DNA of 64,000 nucleotides from Planctomonas deserti (GCF_003067705.1 NZ_QANL01000005.1:124001-188000); one strand, 5' to 3'; shown: positions 9,104 through 17,695, counted from the stretch's first letter. The notes: generated from the letters alone by a model not told the origin. Numbers and translations are program-made.

Positions 9104-9393
9104 CCCTCAACTCCGTCCTCGTCGATCTCGCACTGTCCCCCCAGTGCACCAGGAGAGGCGTTCCTGGCCGTGCGGCGTGGAGTTGAGGCAGGGTGCGGCG
9201 CTCGTGCATGGTGCATGCGGGCCGAATGCCGGCGTCCGTTCGCCGCTCGGGCGCAGAGAAACACTTCGGCGGTCGTCACCCGCACCTGTGGCGCACTCGT
9301 CCCGTCCTGCCGGCGTACGCGGCGCGTCCGTCGAGCGTCCGACCGGTGTGTCGAGCACCTAGGTAGGGGGTAGGGCGCGGAGGAGGGCGCTGA
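9104..9393 (-). promoter_or_regulatory. Intergenic region holding the likely promoter of the five-gene operon; TCGAGC direct repeats
   Basis: This 290-bp gap separates the SARP gene from the operon it precedes and holds no gene. Two direct TCGAGC hexamers begin at 9331 and 9351, 20 bp apart. Streptomyces SARPs such as ActII-ORF4 are known to bind direct TCGAG-type heptamers on one DNA face, so these are candidate operators. They lie ~230 bp from the start codon, and the hexamer is common in GC-rich DNA, so the assignment is weak. No clear -35/-10 pair was found. Confidence 0.35.
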
Positions 9394-10122
9394 TCAGCGG
9401 AAACGGCGCTGCAACGATGACGGCGGGAGCTGTTCCGTGTCCGAGATCCCTCCGACGGCGGCGACGACGGCGGCCGTGAGGCCGGGGTCGGGATGTACGC
9501 CCAGCTCGTCGTGCAGGGTGCGGGAGAAGTCTCGGAACCGGCACGCGGCGGCGTAGCGGTTGCCCTCGCCGAGGTGCGCGTAGATGAGCGCGGCGGCCGC
9601 CGATTCACGCAGCGGTTCCGCCGCCAGCGCGGCCGTGCCTGCCTGGGTCGCGAGCGCGAATAGGCCCCGGGCCGCCATGGTGCGGCACGCGGCCTCCAGT
9701 GCCTGCACGCGGAGAAGGCGGAACGCGTCCTGATGCGGAAGCACCCACTCCTCATTCCAGCCGGGAAGAAGGTCCTGTGACAGTCGGGTGATCTCGTCGA
9801 GACTCAGGATGCCGCCACCGATGGCGCGCGTTGCGCTCGCTCGAGCCGCGGTCAGGTCGACCTCGGCGTGCAGTTCGAGACTGTCCCCATCGGCCGCGAT
9901 CCAATCCGAGGGGGACTGCCAGGTCGCCCGACGCAGGTTCGCCCGGCTGTGGCTCTCGAGCATGTCGGGCCAGAGCGAGCCGGCGGCCCGGGCACGCGAC
10001 ACCGGTTCACCCTGCAGGGCGAGGAAGGCGAACAGGCGACGCGACGGCAGGGATAGACGAACCGCAGGGAAGACTCCCAGTCCCCCCACGATCGACACCC
10101 GTCGGCTCGAATGCGCCATCAT
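9394..10122 (-). CDS. SARP-type transcriptional regulator (OmpR-like HTH + BTAD, 242 aa)
   Basis: The N-terminal ~90 residues resemble a winged-helix DNA-binding domain of the SARP type (LPSRRLFAFLALQGEPVSRARAAGSLWP). Residues ~95-225 match the bacterial transcriptional activation (BTAD) helical-repeat domain, ending in the typical LHDELGVHPDPGL. Length is that of a minimal SARP without ATPase or TPR extensions. It reads towards the unusual operon from 290 bp upstream in the same direction, which suggests a pathway-specific activator of that operon. Two ATGs (10122 and 10119) are equally possible starts. Confidence 0.85.
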   Translation of the reverse strand: MMAHSSRRVSIVGGLGVFPAVRLSLPSRRLFAFLALQGEPVSRARAAGSLWPDMLESHSRANLRRATWQSPSDWIAADGDSLELHAEVDLTAARASATRAIGGGILSLDEITRLSQDLLPGWNEEWVLPHQDAFRLLRVQALEAACRTMAARGLFALATQAGTAALAAEPLRESAAAALIYAHLGEGNRYAAACRFRDFSRTLHDELGVHPDPGLTAAVVAAVGGISDTEQLPPSSLQRRFR

Positions 10123-10283
10123 CCCGCGATTCGTTCATACCTATGCGCGACGCGGTGACCCACGTCTGTCCTGCACTTGCAGATGCGCGCGGCCTCGCCC
10201 TCGCCGCAATGTAGACCTAAGCGTCCTCACCTCTGCCGACCGTGTCAAGGAATGTCTCCGCCGGTCGGTGTCAGACTGAGGCC

Positions 10284-11807
10284 GTGCTGCTGGATGAGCT
10301 GGTGAGGACGGCGGAGACCGTCGCGTCGACGCGATCGCGGCTGGCGAAGGTCGAGGCTCTCGCCCAGCTGCTGCGGCGCCTGGAGCCGGGCGACATCCCG
10401 CCGGCCGTGGGCTTCCTGATCGGCAGGCCGCGCCAGGGCAGGGTCGGCGTCGGCTGGCGCGGGATCTCCGGGGCCATGGGCGACCCGGCCGACGAGCCGA
10501 CCCTCACGGTCGCGGAGTTCGACCGGCTCCTCGACCGGCTCGCCGGGACGTCGGGCAGCGGGTCGGAGGCCGAGCGCGGGCGTGCGCTCGGCGAGCTCAT
10601 GTCCCGCGCGACGGAACGCGAGCAGGACTTCCTCGCGCGCGTCCTGCTCGGCGACGTGCGGACGGGCGCCCTGGAGGGCGTGCTCACCGACGCGATCGCC
10701 GCCGCGTCCGACCGGCCCGGTGAGGTCGTGCGTCGGGCGGCCATGCTGTCCGGTGATCTGGGCGAGACGGCGCTGCTGGCGCTGACCGGCAGCGAGGAGG
10801 ACCTCGCCGGCGTCGGGCTGGTCGTGGGTCGTCCGGTGATGCCGATGCTCGCCGCCACCGCCGCGAGTCCGACGGCCGCGCTCGCCGGCACGGGGAAGGC
10901 ATCGGTCGAGTACAAGCTCGACGGTGCTCGCATCCAGGTGCACCGGTCGGGCGACGACGTGCGCATCTTCACCCGCACCCTCGCCGACGTGACGCACCGG
11001 CTGCCCGAGGTCGTCGAGGTGGTGCGCGGCATGCCGGTGCGCGACGTCATCCTCGACGGCGAGACGCTGTCGCTCGACGAGGAGGGCGTGCCCCGGCCGT
11101 TCCAGGAGACGATGTCGCGGTTCGGGGCCGACGCCGCCCGCGAGACGAAGCTGCACCCGTGGTTCTTCGACGTGCTGCACGTCGACGGGCGGGACCTGCT
11201 CGAGGAGCCGCTGTCCGCGCGCATCGCCGAGCTCGAGCGGATCGCGCCGGCCTACCGCATCCCCGGGGAGATCACGGACGACCCGGAGGCGGCCGAGCGG
11301 GTGTCCCGGGACGCGCTGGCCGCGGGCCAGGAGGGCGTGGTCGTGAAGGCGATCGGGTCGGCGTACGCGGCGGGCCGACGCGGATCGAGCTGGGTGAAGG
11401 TCAAGCCGGTGCACACCTACGACCTCGTCGTGCTGGCCTGCGAGTGGGGATCCGGCCGTCGCCAGGGCTGGCTCTCGAACCTGCACCTGGGCGCGCTCGA
11501 CGCCGAGGGCGAGTTCGGCGAGCCGGGCGGATACGTGATGGTGGGCAAGACGTTCAAGGGGCTCACCGACGCGCTGCTGACCTGGCAGACGGAGCGGTTC
11601 CAGGAGATCGAGGTTCGCCGCACGGCGAACACCGTCTTCGTCGCGCCGACCACCGTCGTGGAGATCGCCATCGACGGGGTGCAGCGGTCCAGCCGGTATC
11701 CCGGCGGCGTCGCGCTGCGGTTCGCACGGGTCAAGCGCTACCGGGAGGACAAGCCGCCGGAGGAGGCGGACACCATCCAGACGCTCCGCGGCCTGCTGCG
11801 CGGCTGA
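10284..11807 (+). CDS. ligB: ATP-dependent DNA ligase, LigB/archaeal type (507 aa)
   Basis: The product seals nicks in duplex DNA using ATP. The N-terminal DNA-binding domain precedes the adenylation domain with motif I EYKLDGARIQ (catalytic Lys), then motif III-like VILDGE, motif IV EGVVVKAIGS and motif V SSWVKVKP. The OB-fold follows with VVEIAIDGVQRSSRYPGGVALRFARV. The GTG at 10284 is preferred over an upstream ATG because LLDELVRTAETVASTRSRLAK aligns with the start of mycobacterial LigB (established knowledge), and the size (507 aa) fits. It is a stand-alone gene, without Ku or polymerase neighbours. Confidence 0.92.
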   Translation: MLLDELVRTAETVASTRSRLAKVEALAQLLRRLEPGDIPPAVGFLIGRPRQGRVGVGWRGISGAMGDPADEPTLTVAEFDRLLDRLAGTSGSGSEAERGRALGELMSRATEREQDFLARVLLGDVRTGALEGVLTDAIAAASDRPGEVVRRAAMLSGDLGETALLALTGSEEDLAGVGLVVGRPVMPMLAATAASPTAALAGTGKASVEYKLDGARIQVHRSGDDVRIFTRTLADVTHRLPEVVEVVRGMPVRDVILDGETLSLDEEGVPRPFQETMSRFGADAARETKLHPWFFDVLHVDGRDLLEEPLSARIAELERIAPAYRIPGEITDDPEAAERVSRDALAAGQEGVVVKAIGSAYAAGRRGSSWVKVKPVHTYDLVVLACEWGSGRRQGWLSNLHLGALDAEGEFGEPGGYVMVGKTFKGLTDALLTWQTERFQEIEVRRTANTVFVAPTTVVEIAIDGVQRSSRYPGGVALRFARVKRYREDKPPEEADTIQTLRGLLRG

Positions 11808-11875
11808 GCCGGGGTGGGGCCGCCACTCCGTCCCCGCGCGGGCGTGCGCTGCGTTCGCAGGAGGGGGCGCCGAGC

Positions 11876-12787
11876 TCAGAACTCGACGGCGGAGTCGAGC
11901 AGTGCCCGCACGTTCTCGGCGTCGCGGAAGTACGCCCCGAGCGGGCCCTCGTCGCGGAACGCGCCGAACGTGTTCGGCATGGAGCCCTCGCGGAACGGTC
12001 GCGCCACGTCCGAGTCGAGACCGCGGTCCGGGTTCCCGGTCTGCCACGACTCGAACTCTCGGGCCGCCTCGACGTCCCACTCGAGACCGGGACCGGTGTA
12101 GCCGACCGGAGCGCTGCCGAGCAGGAAGCCCTCGTACCGCGACGCGCCGCCGCCCATCAGGACCTCGGCGTAGCTCGGCATCCGCCGGCCGATGAGAACG
12201 GACGCGTCGCTCGGCTCCGGCGCGCCGTTCGAGGGCAGCACGTCCGCAAAGGTGACTCGGCCGAGCCGCCCGAGGTCGACGCCCAGCCAGGTGATCGCCG
12301 GGGCGAAGTCCCGCGAGGTCGTCGTCACGAGGTAGCCCGCGAGGCGCCGGCCCTGGAAGACGGTCCGCACGATCGAGTGGTCGCCGAGGTATACGTGCAG
12401 GGTCGCGGGGGCCGTGGGCGCGTAAGTCCCCAGCGCCACCGCCGCGGGCGCCTCGGTCTCCGCCGGGCAGCTCGTCACGGCGCAGAGGGTGCCGACGGAG
12501 TCCGGATCGCCCAGGAGAGACTCCACGTACTCCGGCGGAACGCCGACCCGGAGCGGGGCGAGCGCCGCGTACTCCGTGCGATAGGGATCCGTGTCCTCCC
12601 GGGCGGCCCTCGCGACCCCGGAGAGGACGCCGAACACGATCCCGACCACGGTGCCGGCTGCGGCGATCGCCGCCAGGACCACGACGAGCGGGTGCTTCCG
12701 GACCCGGGCGAGCCATGCGGCGGCGCTCGGGGCCCGGCCCGACCCTCGCGCGGCCCCGATGCCTCTCGTCACGGCACCAGTGTGCAC
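11876..12787 (-). CDS. Membrane-anchored protein of unknown function (303 aa)
   Basis: A basic N-terminus is followed by one transmembrane helix (~34-57, LVVVLAAIAAAGTVVGIVFGVL); the rest is probably extracytoplasmic. The segment LRVGVPPEYVESLLGDPDSVG resembles the start of proteins annotated as ETEC_3214-domain, but I cannot confirm this. The soluble part has two Cys (LCAVTSC) and many Tyr/Phe. A GTG start a few codons downstream of the ATG is also possible. It ends 69 bp from the convergent ligase gene and lies 26 bp upstream of the stop of the SHOCT gene. Confidence 0.7.
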   Translation of the reverse strand: MHTGAVTRGIGAARGSGRAPSAAAWLARVRKHPLVVVLAAIAAAGTVVGIVFGVLSGVARAAREDTDPYRTEYAALAPLRVGVPPEYVESLLGDPDSVGTLCAVTSCPAETEAPAAVALGTYAPTAPATLHVYLGDHSIVRTVFQGRRLAGYLVTTTSRDFAPAITWLGVDLGRLGRVTFADVLPSNGAPEPSDASVLIGRRMPSYAEVLMGGGASRYEGFLLGSAPVGYTGPGLEWDVEAAREFESWQTGNPDRGLDSDVARPFREGSMPNTFGAFRDEGPLGAYFRDAENVRALLDSAVEF

Positions 12788-12813
12788 CCGCGTCCCGCCG
12801 CCCGTCAGCGGGA

Positions 12814-13128
12814 TCAGGGGCGGGGCTGCCGTCGCTGGGGCTGGTTGGCGCGAAGCACCTCGAGCCGTGACCGGTACTCCTGCTCATCGATCTCGCCACG
12901 GGCGTAGCGGTCGCCGAGGGTCTGCTCAGGAGACGGGCCGTGCATCTGCCAGGCCGCCCCGCCGCGGCGGAGTCGCCGGCCGACGAAGGCGACCAGCAGC
13001 ACGAAGAACGCGATCCAGAACAGCGGCACCAGCAGCCACAGCCAGCCGAAGCCGCCGGGCCCCGGGCCGGGTCCGTAGTAGGTGAGGGGGGAGGCCGCCT
13101 CGGCGGCCGTGGTGAGGAGAGTGAGCAC
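12814..13128 (-). CDS. Small membrane protein with C-terminal SHOCT domain (104 aa)
   Basis: A Gly/Pro-rich segment (YYGPGPGPGGFGW) precedes a transmembrane helix (LWLLVPLFWIAFFVLLVAFV). The C-terminus carries the SHOCT motif (LGDRYARGEIDEQEYRSRLE), a short oligomerisation element common in actinobacterial membrane proteins. The GTG at 13128 is chosen because AAAGGA lies 8 nt upstream; a longer start would lack a ribosome site. A palindrome matching the two-component-system operator lies ~100 bp upstream, so it is probably controlled by the adjacent NarL-type regulator. Confidence 0.85.
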   Translation of the reverse strand: MLTLLTTAAEAASPLTYYGPGPGPGGFGWLWLLVPLFWIAFFVLLVAFVGRRLRRGGAAWQMHGPSPEQTLGDRYARGEIDEQEYRSRLEVLRANQPQRRQPRP

Positions 13129-13228
13129 GGGGTGGGTCCTTTTCGTCGTCGTCGGTTCGGGGGTCGAACCGTCGAGCACCAGCATCGGCTTTCAGAACCA
13201 CGGCCGAATCCGACGGCGGGTGTCGGTT

Positions 13229-13250
13229 GCGTACGCCCGGGGGAGGCGGG
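13229..13250. promoter_or_regulatory. Second, diverged copy of the two-component-system operator
   Basis: GCGTACGCCC, then GG, then GGGAGGCGGG matches the perfect palindrome upstream of the kinase gene in its left half and centre. It lies ~100 bp upstream of the SHOCT gene and just past the stop of the response-regulator gene. It is inferred to be a site for the NarL-type regulator. Confidence 0.5.
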
Positions 13251-13262
13251 GGACCGGCCCGG

Positions 13263-13928
13263 CTACTCCCGCCAGCCAGGCCGCACGAGCCCCGTCTCGT
13301 AGGCGACGACAACCAGCTGCACGCGATCCCGAGCGCCGAGCTTCGACATGATGCGCGAGACGTGCGTCTTCGCCGTGAGCGGACTCAGGAACAGGGCCTG
13401 CGCGATCTCCGCGTTGGTCCTGCCCTGCCCGACGAGGCCGAGCACGTCCCGCTCCCGCTCGGTGAGGCCCTCCAGCGGGCTCTCGTCCGGGGCATCGCGG
13501 AGGTCGGCGGCGACGCGCTCGAGGAGCCTGCGGGTGACGCTCGGGCTGAGCAGGGCGTCGCCGGACGCGACCACCCGGATCGCGCGGATCAGCTCGACCG
13601 GCTCAGTGTCCTTCACCAGGAACCCGCTCGCCCCCGCGCGGATGGCGCGGGAGACGTAGTCGTCGAGCTCGAACGTGGTCAGGATCACGACGTGGGTGCG
13701 GGCCAGCCTCGCGTCGGAGATGATCCGCTCCGTGGCCCACAGCCCGTCGCCGTCCGGCATCCGGATGTCCATGAGCACCACGTCGGGCACGGTCCGGGTG
13801 ACGAGCGCCACGGCCTCCGTGCCCGTGGCGGCCTCGCCCACGACCTCGAGGTCCGGCTCCGCCGCGAGCAGGCTCCGGAAGCCCGCGCGAATCAGCTGCT
13901 GGTCGTCGGCGATGGCGACGGTGATCAT
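13263..13928 (-). CDS. NarL/LuxR-family response regulator (221 aa)
   Basis: The receiver domain has the acidic pocket DD (residues 8-9), the phosphorylation site D54 (VVLMDIRMPDGDG), T and K (ILTT, FLVKD). The C-terminal LuxR-type HTH is LTERERDVLGLVGQGRTNAEIA, with LSPLTAKTHVSRIMSKLGARDR. The start overlaps the kinase stop by 4 bp (ATGA), so the pair is translationally coupled. It is likely to bind the palindromes at 15237 and 13229, controlling its own operon and the SHOCT protein. Confidence 0.95.
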   Translation of the reverse strand: MITVAIADDQQLIRAGFRSLLAAEPDLEVVGEAATGTEAVALVTRTVPDVVLMDIRMPDGDGLWATERIISDARLARTHVVILTTFELDDYVSRAIRAGASGFLVKDTEPVELIRAIRVVASGDALLSPSVTRRLLERVAADLRDAPDESPLEGLTERERDVLGLVGQGRTNAEIAQALFLSPLTAKTHVSRIMSKLGARDRVQLVVVAYETGLVRPGWRE

Positions 13929-15217
13929 GCGCTCTCCCTCCTCGGCGCCGGGATGCGCGCGAGCACTCGGTAGCCTCCTCCGGGCCGCGGGCCCGCCTCG
14001 AGGGTGCCGCCGAGCAGCTCCGCCCGCTCGCGCATCCCCAGGACACCGCGGCCACCGGCTGACGTGTCCGTCCGATCGTCGGCGCCGTCGGAGCCCTTGG
14101 TGCCCTTGGTGCCGCGGCCGTCGTCGAGCACCTCGGCGACGTAGAACGCGCCGTCCCTGCGGATGCTCACGATGGCACCCGCGGCGTCCGCATGGCGGAG
14201 CACGTTGGTGAGCGACTCCTGCACGATCCGGTACAGGGCCAGCTGGAGGGGCCTCGGCACCTCCGCGGGCTGCACATCCGGCGCGACGTCGAGCCGCACG
14301 GCGACGCCTCGCGCGGTGATGGAGGCGGCGAGCCGCTCGAGCTGCGACAGGTCGGGCTCCGGGGCCAGCGGGGATCCGGCGCCGTCGTCGGACCGCAGTA
14401 CGCCGAGCACAGACCGCACCTCGTCGAGCGCAGTCTTGCTCGTCGCCTTGATCTCGGCGAGTGCGGCCGCCGCCTGCGCCGGGTCCCGATCCATGAGGTG
14501 CAGCCCGACGCCGGCCTGCACGTTGATCGAGCTGAGGGAGTGCGCCAGCACATCGTGCAGTTCCCGCGCGATGCGCACGCGCTCGGCCTCGGCCGCGCTC
14601 TGGCGGCGCTGCAGGTTCGCCCTCCGGTACTCTGCGATCCGCTCCCGTCTGGCGCGCACGGCCTCGCCGATTCCCACCATGGCGAGCACGCCGAAGGTCG
14701 TGAAGGCGGCGCGGCCGGGGGCGATGTCGGATCCGCGGATCAGCACCGCGGCCAGCGTGCCGAGCCACACCACGCCGACGGATGCCCAGGCCCAGGGCCG
14801 GGCGCCGCGCACGATGGCGCCGACGATCGCGAACGCGAGGGCGATGTACGGCGGGCCCGGAGCGCTGCTCGCGAGCATCAGGTCGGCCACGGCGGCGGCG
14901 GCGACCACGGCCACGACCGGGCCGGGGAACCGCCGCGCGCCGATCAGGGCGAGCGGGCCGATCAGGGCGAAGGCGAGCGCGGGCCCCACGTCGGCGCGGA
15001 CCTCGGGACCGTGCCCGAGGAAGCGGGGGCCCTGCCCCGCGAAGATCGACGCCGGCACCTGAATGAATAGCGAGAGGAGAACGGGGACCCAGAGCCGCAA
15101 TGCCGGGCGGGGATGCCGGTCGGGGTGGGACCAGGGCCGGTCCCACGGGGCGCCGTCGGCGCCGAACTCGGGAGCCGGCATCCTCGCATGGTAGCCCGCC
15201 CGCGAGACCCGGGACAT
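13925..15217 (-). CDS. Sensor histidine kinase, HisKA_3 family (430 aa)
   Basis: Five or six hydrophobic helices span residues ~40-185 with little extracytoplasmic sequence, typical of intramembrane-sensing NarL-partner kinases. The dimerisation/phosphoacceptor domain is ERVRIARELHDVLAHSLSSI with the phosphoacceptor His in RELHD. The HATPase_c domain contains ESLTNVLRHA, VLDDGRG and GGRGVLGMRERAELLGG. Two starts are possible: ATG 15217 (GGGAG 3 nt upstream) or ATG 15181. It is co-transcribed with the response regulator. The stimulus is unknown; envelope stress is plausible but not shown. Confidence 0.93.
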   Translation of the reverse strand: MSRVSRAGYHARMPAPEFGADGAPWDRPWSHPDRHPRPALRLWVPVLLSLFIQVPASIFAGQGPRFLGHGPEVRADVGPALAFALIGPLALIGARRFPGPVVAVVAAAAVADLMLASSAPGPPYIALAFAIVGAIVRGARPWAWASVGVVWLGTLAAVLIRGSDIAPGRAAFTTFGVLAMVGIGEAVRARRERIAEYRRANLQRRQSAAEAERVRIARELHDVLAHSLSSINVQAGVGLHLMDRDPAQAAAALAEIKATSKTALDEVRSVLGVLRSDDGAGSPLAPEPDLSQLERLAASITARGVAVRLDVAPDVQPAEVPRPLQLALYRIVQESLTNVLRHADAAGAIVSIRRDGAFYVAEVLDDGRGTKGTKGSDGADDRTDTSAGGRGVLGMRERAELLGGTLEAGPRPGGGYRVLARIPAPRRESA

Positions 15218-15236
15218 CGGCTCCCGGGCTGCAGCC

Positions 15237-15258
15237 GCGTACTCCCGGGGGAGTACGC
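15237..15258. promoter_or_regulatory. Perfect palindromic operator of the two-component system
   Basis: Arms GCGTACTCCC and GGGAGTACGC are exact inverted repeats separated by GG, 20-56 bp upstream of the kinase start. A related site lies before the SHOCT gene. Together they point to autoregulation by the NarL-type regulator. Confidence 0.6.
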
Positions 15259-15300
15259 GCGCCGGCCGACCAGCACCGGCCGACCAGCGCCGGCCGCTAG

Positions 15301-15360
15301 AACTAGGGCGGCGAGGACCAGGGCGGCGAGGACCAGGGCGGCTAGGACCAGGGCGTCCAC
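15301..15360. repeat. 15-bp tandem repeat (4 units) spanning a stop codon
   Basis: Units GACCAGGGCGGCGAG follow one another at 15316, 15331 and 15346, with a degenerate first unit at 15301. The stop of the DUF427 gene falls inside the unit at 15331. The unit at 15346 encodes the end of the protein (TPWS). The array is in frame with it, so reading past the stop would add PPWSS repeats. Confidence 0.85.
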
Positions 15361-16187
15361 GGCCGAGGCTGCTCGATCCCGTCGATGCTCAGATCCATGC
15401 GCTCGTGGAAGAAGCAGATGCGGTCCCTCACACCGAGGGCGTCGACGAGCGGCTCCGGGTACGACCACGCGAAGTCGGGAACCGGTACGCCGTGCACGAC
15501 GGGGGAGAAGTACGTCGCCGTGCCCTTGTAGGAGCAGACCGTCCGCGTGGCCGAGGGCTGGAGCTCGACCCGCACGTCCTCGAGCGGCAGGTAGTAGCGC
15601 TCGGGGAGGCCCGTCTCGTACAGGAGGCGCACGCTCGTGCTGTCCGCGACGATCTCGCCGTCGAGCGAGATGGTGATGCGCTTGCCGCTGCGGCGGATGT
15701 CGATCCGGGCGAAAGGGTCGTGCGGGTGGCTCACGACCACGTCGTCGTCCTCGAGCCAGGTGTCGAAGCTCGGGAAGTCGAGGATGACCATCCCCGCGAG
15801 GTCCGGGTCGTCGGGCAGGAACGCCTCGACCGGGCGCAGGTCCTGAGCACGCAGGAGCACGGTGCGGCCCGGCGTCTTCCGCACCGCGAAAGGGGTGCGC
15901 GGGTCCCAGTACGGGATGCGGTCGTAGTCGGCCGTGTCGGGCGCCTCCGTCCCGTGGTCATGCTCGTCATCGGCGCCACCCGGCGCCGGGTCGACGATGT
16001 CCGCGGTGATGTGCTCGGCGGGCACGGCGTAGCCAGGGACGACACGACGCGGCTCCCAGACCAGCACGGCTCGATCCGAGTCCACGACGGTGGCATCCCC
16101 CAGCCGTGCCCGCACGCGCTTCCGAGTCGGTTCGTACCTCAGCGAGCCCCGCTGGATTGCGAGGAGCTCGCTCATCTGCACAGCCAT
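15342..16187 (-). CDS. DUF427 domain protein (281 aa)
   Basis: The product has two DUF427-type segments: ~15-55 (RYEPTRKRVRARLGDATVVDS, RAVLVWEP) with a continuation to ~125, and ~150-270 (GKRITISLDGEIVADSTSVRLLYETGLPERYYLPLEDV, CSYKGTATYFS). This double-domain form is common in actinobacteria; its biochemical role is unknown. The ATG at 16187 is chosen for the AGGGAG four nt upstream. The C-terminal WTPWS lies in a 15-bp tandem repeat. It sits alone between the two-component system and an MFS gene on the same strand. Confidence 0.88.
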   Translation of the reverse strand: MAVQMSELLAIQRGSLRYEPTRKRVRARLGDATVVDSDRAVLVWEPRRVVPGYAVPAEHITADIVDPAPGGADDEHDHGTEAPDTADYDRIPYWDPRTPFAVRKTPGRTVLLRAQDLRPVEAFLPDDPDLAGMVILDFPSFDTWLEDDDVVVSHPHDPFARIDIRRSGKRITISLDGEIVADSTSVRLLYETGLPERYYLPLEDVRVELQPSATRTVCSYKGTATYFSPVVHGVPVPDFAWSYPEPLVDALGVRDRICFFHERMDLSIDGIEQPRPWTPWS

Positions 16188-16329
16188 GAGGCTCCCTGTG
16201 CCGGCGCGCGGCCACGCGGGCGGGATGCCGGGCGGGGGTCGGCGTGACCGCATCAGGGTACCGCGCGCCCGCGGCGAGCCGCGATAGGCGGTCGGTGCAG
16301 GGATGAGCGGTCGGTGCCGCGATAGGCGG

Positions 16330-17652
16330 TCACGGGTCGGTCGTGGCGGTGCCGGCGGGCCCCGGAGGGGTGGGGATCTCGTCGGCGGCGGCCGGCGCAT
16401 CCGCGAGGGAGACGTCGGCGGCCGCGTTCTGGCGCCGGCTGAGCAGCAGGAACGGCAACGCCACGGCGTTGATCAGGCCCGCGACGACGAGCGAAAAGGG
16501 ATACCCCGAGACGTCGGCGGTCCGCCCGAGCGGGGGCTGCACGACGACGCCGCCGAGGTTGCCCATCAGCGAGTCGAACGAGAGCACCGTGGCGCGCTGA
16601 CGGGAGGGGATGAGGTCGTTGAGGTACGCCTGCCGCACCGGCCCGCCCAGCGACGAGGCGATGCCCCACACCGTGACGAGTGCGAGGGCGACCCAGAAGT
16701 TGCGGGTGAGGCCGAGGCAGAGCAGCAGCCCGGCTCCCGCCCCGACGGCGACGAGGATGGTGCTCGTGCGCTTGCGGAACAGCCGGCGCACGCGCGGGGC
16801 GAGGAGGGCGCCGACGATCTGGGAGCCGGCGACGATTGCCGCGGCCAGGCCGGCGACCGAGTAGGCCTCGTCGTCGCCCCAGAGCCCGAGCAGGTAGGGC
16901 TGGAGGGCGTAGAAGACGTAGAAGCCGATGCCGGCGGAGAACGGTGCCGCGAGCATCATGTACCGGACCGGGGGGTTGCCGAGGCCGTGCGTGAGGGAGG
17001 CGCGGAACAGCGTGCGCACCGCGGCCGCCGGGCGCTCGGAGCGGTCGGGCGTGAAGCCGATGTCGCGCATCACCCGGAACGCCACAAGGAACATCGCGAG
17101 GAGCACGGCGGCGCGCAGCAGGAAGGGCACGCCGAGATCCGTCGCCTCGGCCACGACGCCGCCCGCGATGGAGCCGAACAGCATGGCCGTTCCGGACACG
17201 ATGAGGCCGCGAGAGAACACGGGCTCCAGCTGGCCCGAGTATCCCGAGGCGCGGAGCGCGTCGACGAGCCACGCCTCGACGGCGCCGGAGAAGAAGGTGA
17301 AGCCGAGGCCGAGCAGCACGGACACCGCGGCCCACGCCCAGAACGGGGCGGACCAGATCCAGAGGAACCAATAGAGGGCCGTGGTGGCCATGAGCGTGAC
17401 CGTGCCGAGGAGGTAGGAGGCGCGGCGGCCCACGCTGTCGGCGATGACGCCCGTCGGGATCTCGAAGACGACCATCCCCACGGTGTAGAAGGCGTTGGCG
17501 GCGAAGGCCTCGAAGTTGCTGAGGCCCGCGTCGAGCAGGAAGAGGGTGTTGATGCCCCAGATGAACGACGCGGCCAGGGTGTTGCCGAGCATGAGGACGA
17601 GATACGAGCGCTGCACGCGCCGGGCCGCGGGAGGGAGCACCGCCACGCTCAC
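16330..17652 (-). CDS. Major facilitator superfamily transporter (440 aa)
   Basis: Twelve hydrophobic segments are seen. MFS signature elements include VFEIPTGVIADSVGRRASYLLG in the loop after TM2 and RQAYLNDLIPSRQRATVLSFDSLMGN in the second half. The segment EIPTGVIAD and the overall length fit drug- or metabolite-efflux MFS proteins. The N-terminal GTG at 17652 lacks a strong ribosome site. The substrate cannot be assigned. A 21-bp perfect duplication lies just upstream. Confidence 0.9.
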   Translation of the reverse strand: MSVAVLPPAARRVQRSYLVLMLGNTLAASFIWGINTLFLLDAGLSNFEAFAANAFYTVGMVVFEIPTGVIADSVGRRASYLLGTVTLMATTALYWFLWIWSAPFWAWAAVSVLLGLGFTFFSGAVEAWLVDALRASGYSGQLEPVFSRGLIVSGTAMLFGSIAGGVVAEATDLGVPFLLRAAVLLAMFLVAFRVMRDIGFTPDRSERPAAAVRTLFRASLTHGLGNPPVRYMMLAAPFSAGIGFYVFYALQPYLLGLWGDDEAYSVAGLAAAIVAGSQIVGALLAPRVRRLFRKRTSTILVAVGAGAGLLLCLGLTRNFWVALALVTVWGIASSLGGPVRQAYLNDLIPSRQRATVLSFDSLMGNLGGVVVQPPLGRTADVSGYPFSLVVAGLINAVALPFLLLSRRQNAAADVSLADAPAAADEIPTPPGPAGTATTDP

Positions 17653-17695
17653 GGGGTGGTGCCCCGGTACAGCCTCGTACTCATTCCGATCCGTT

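Noticed and set aside
1-10122. Extracellular contractile injection system or prophage
   Set aside because: No sheath, tube, baseplate, terminase or capsid gene is visible in the window. The link remains only a possibility for the part beyond the left edge.
10245-12899. An 884-aa minus-strand frame opposite the ligase
   Set aside because: It is antisense to LigB and lacks domain features.
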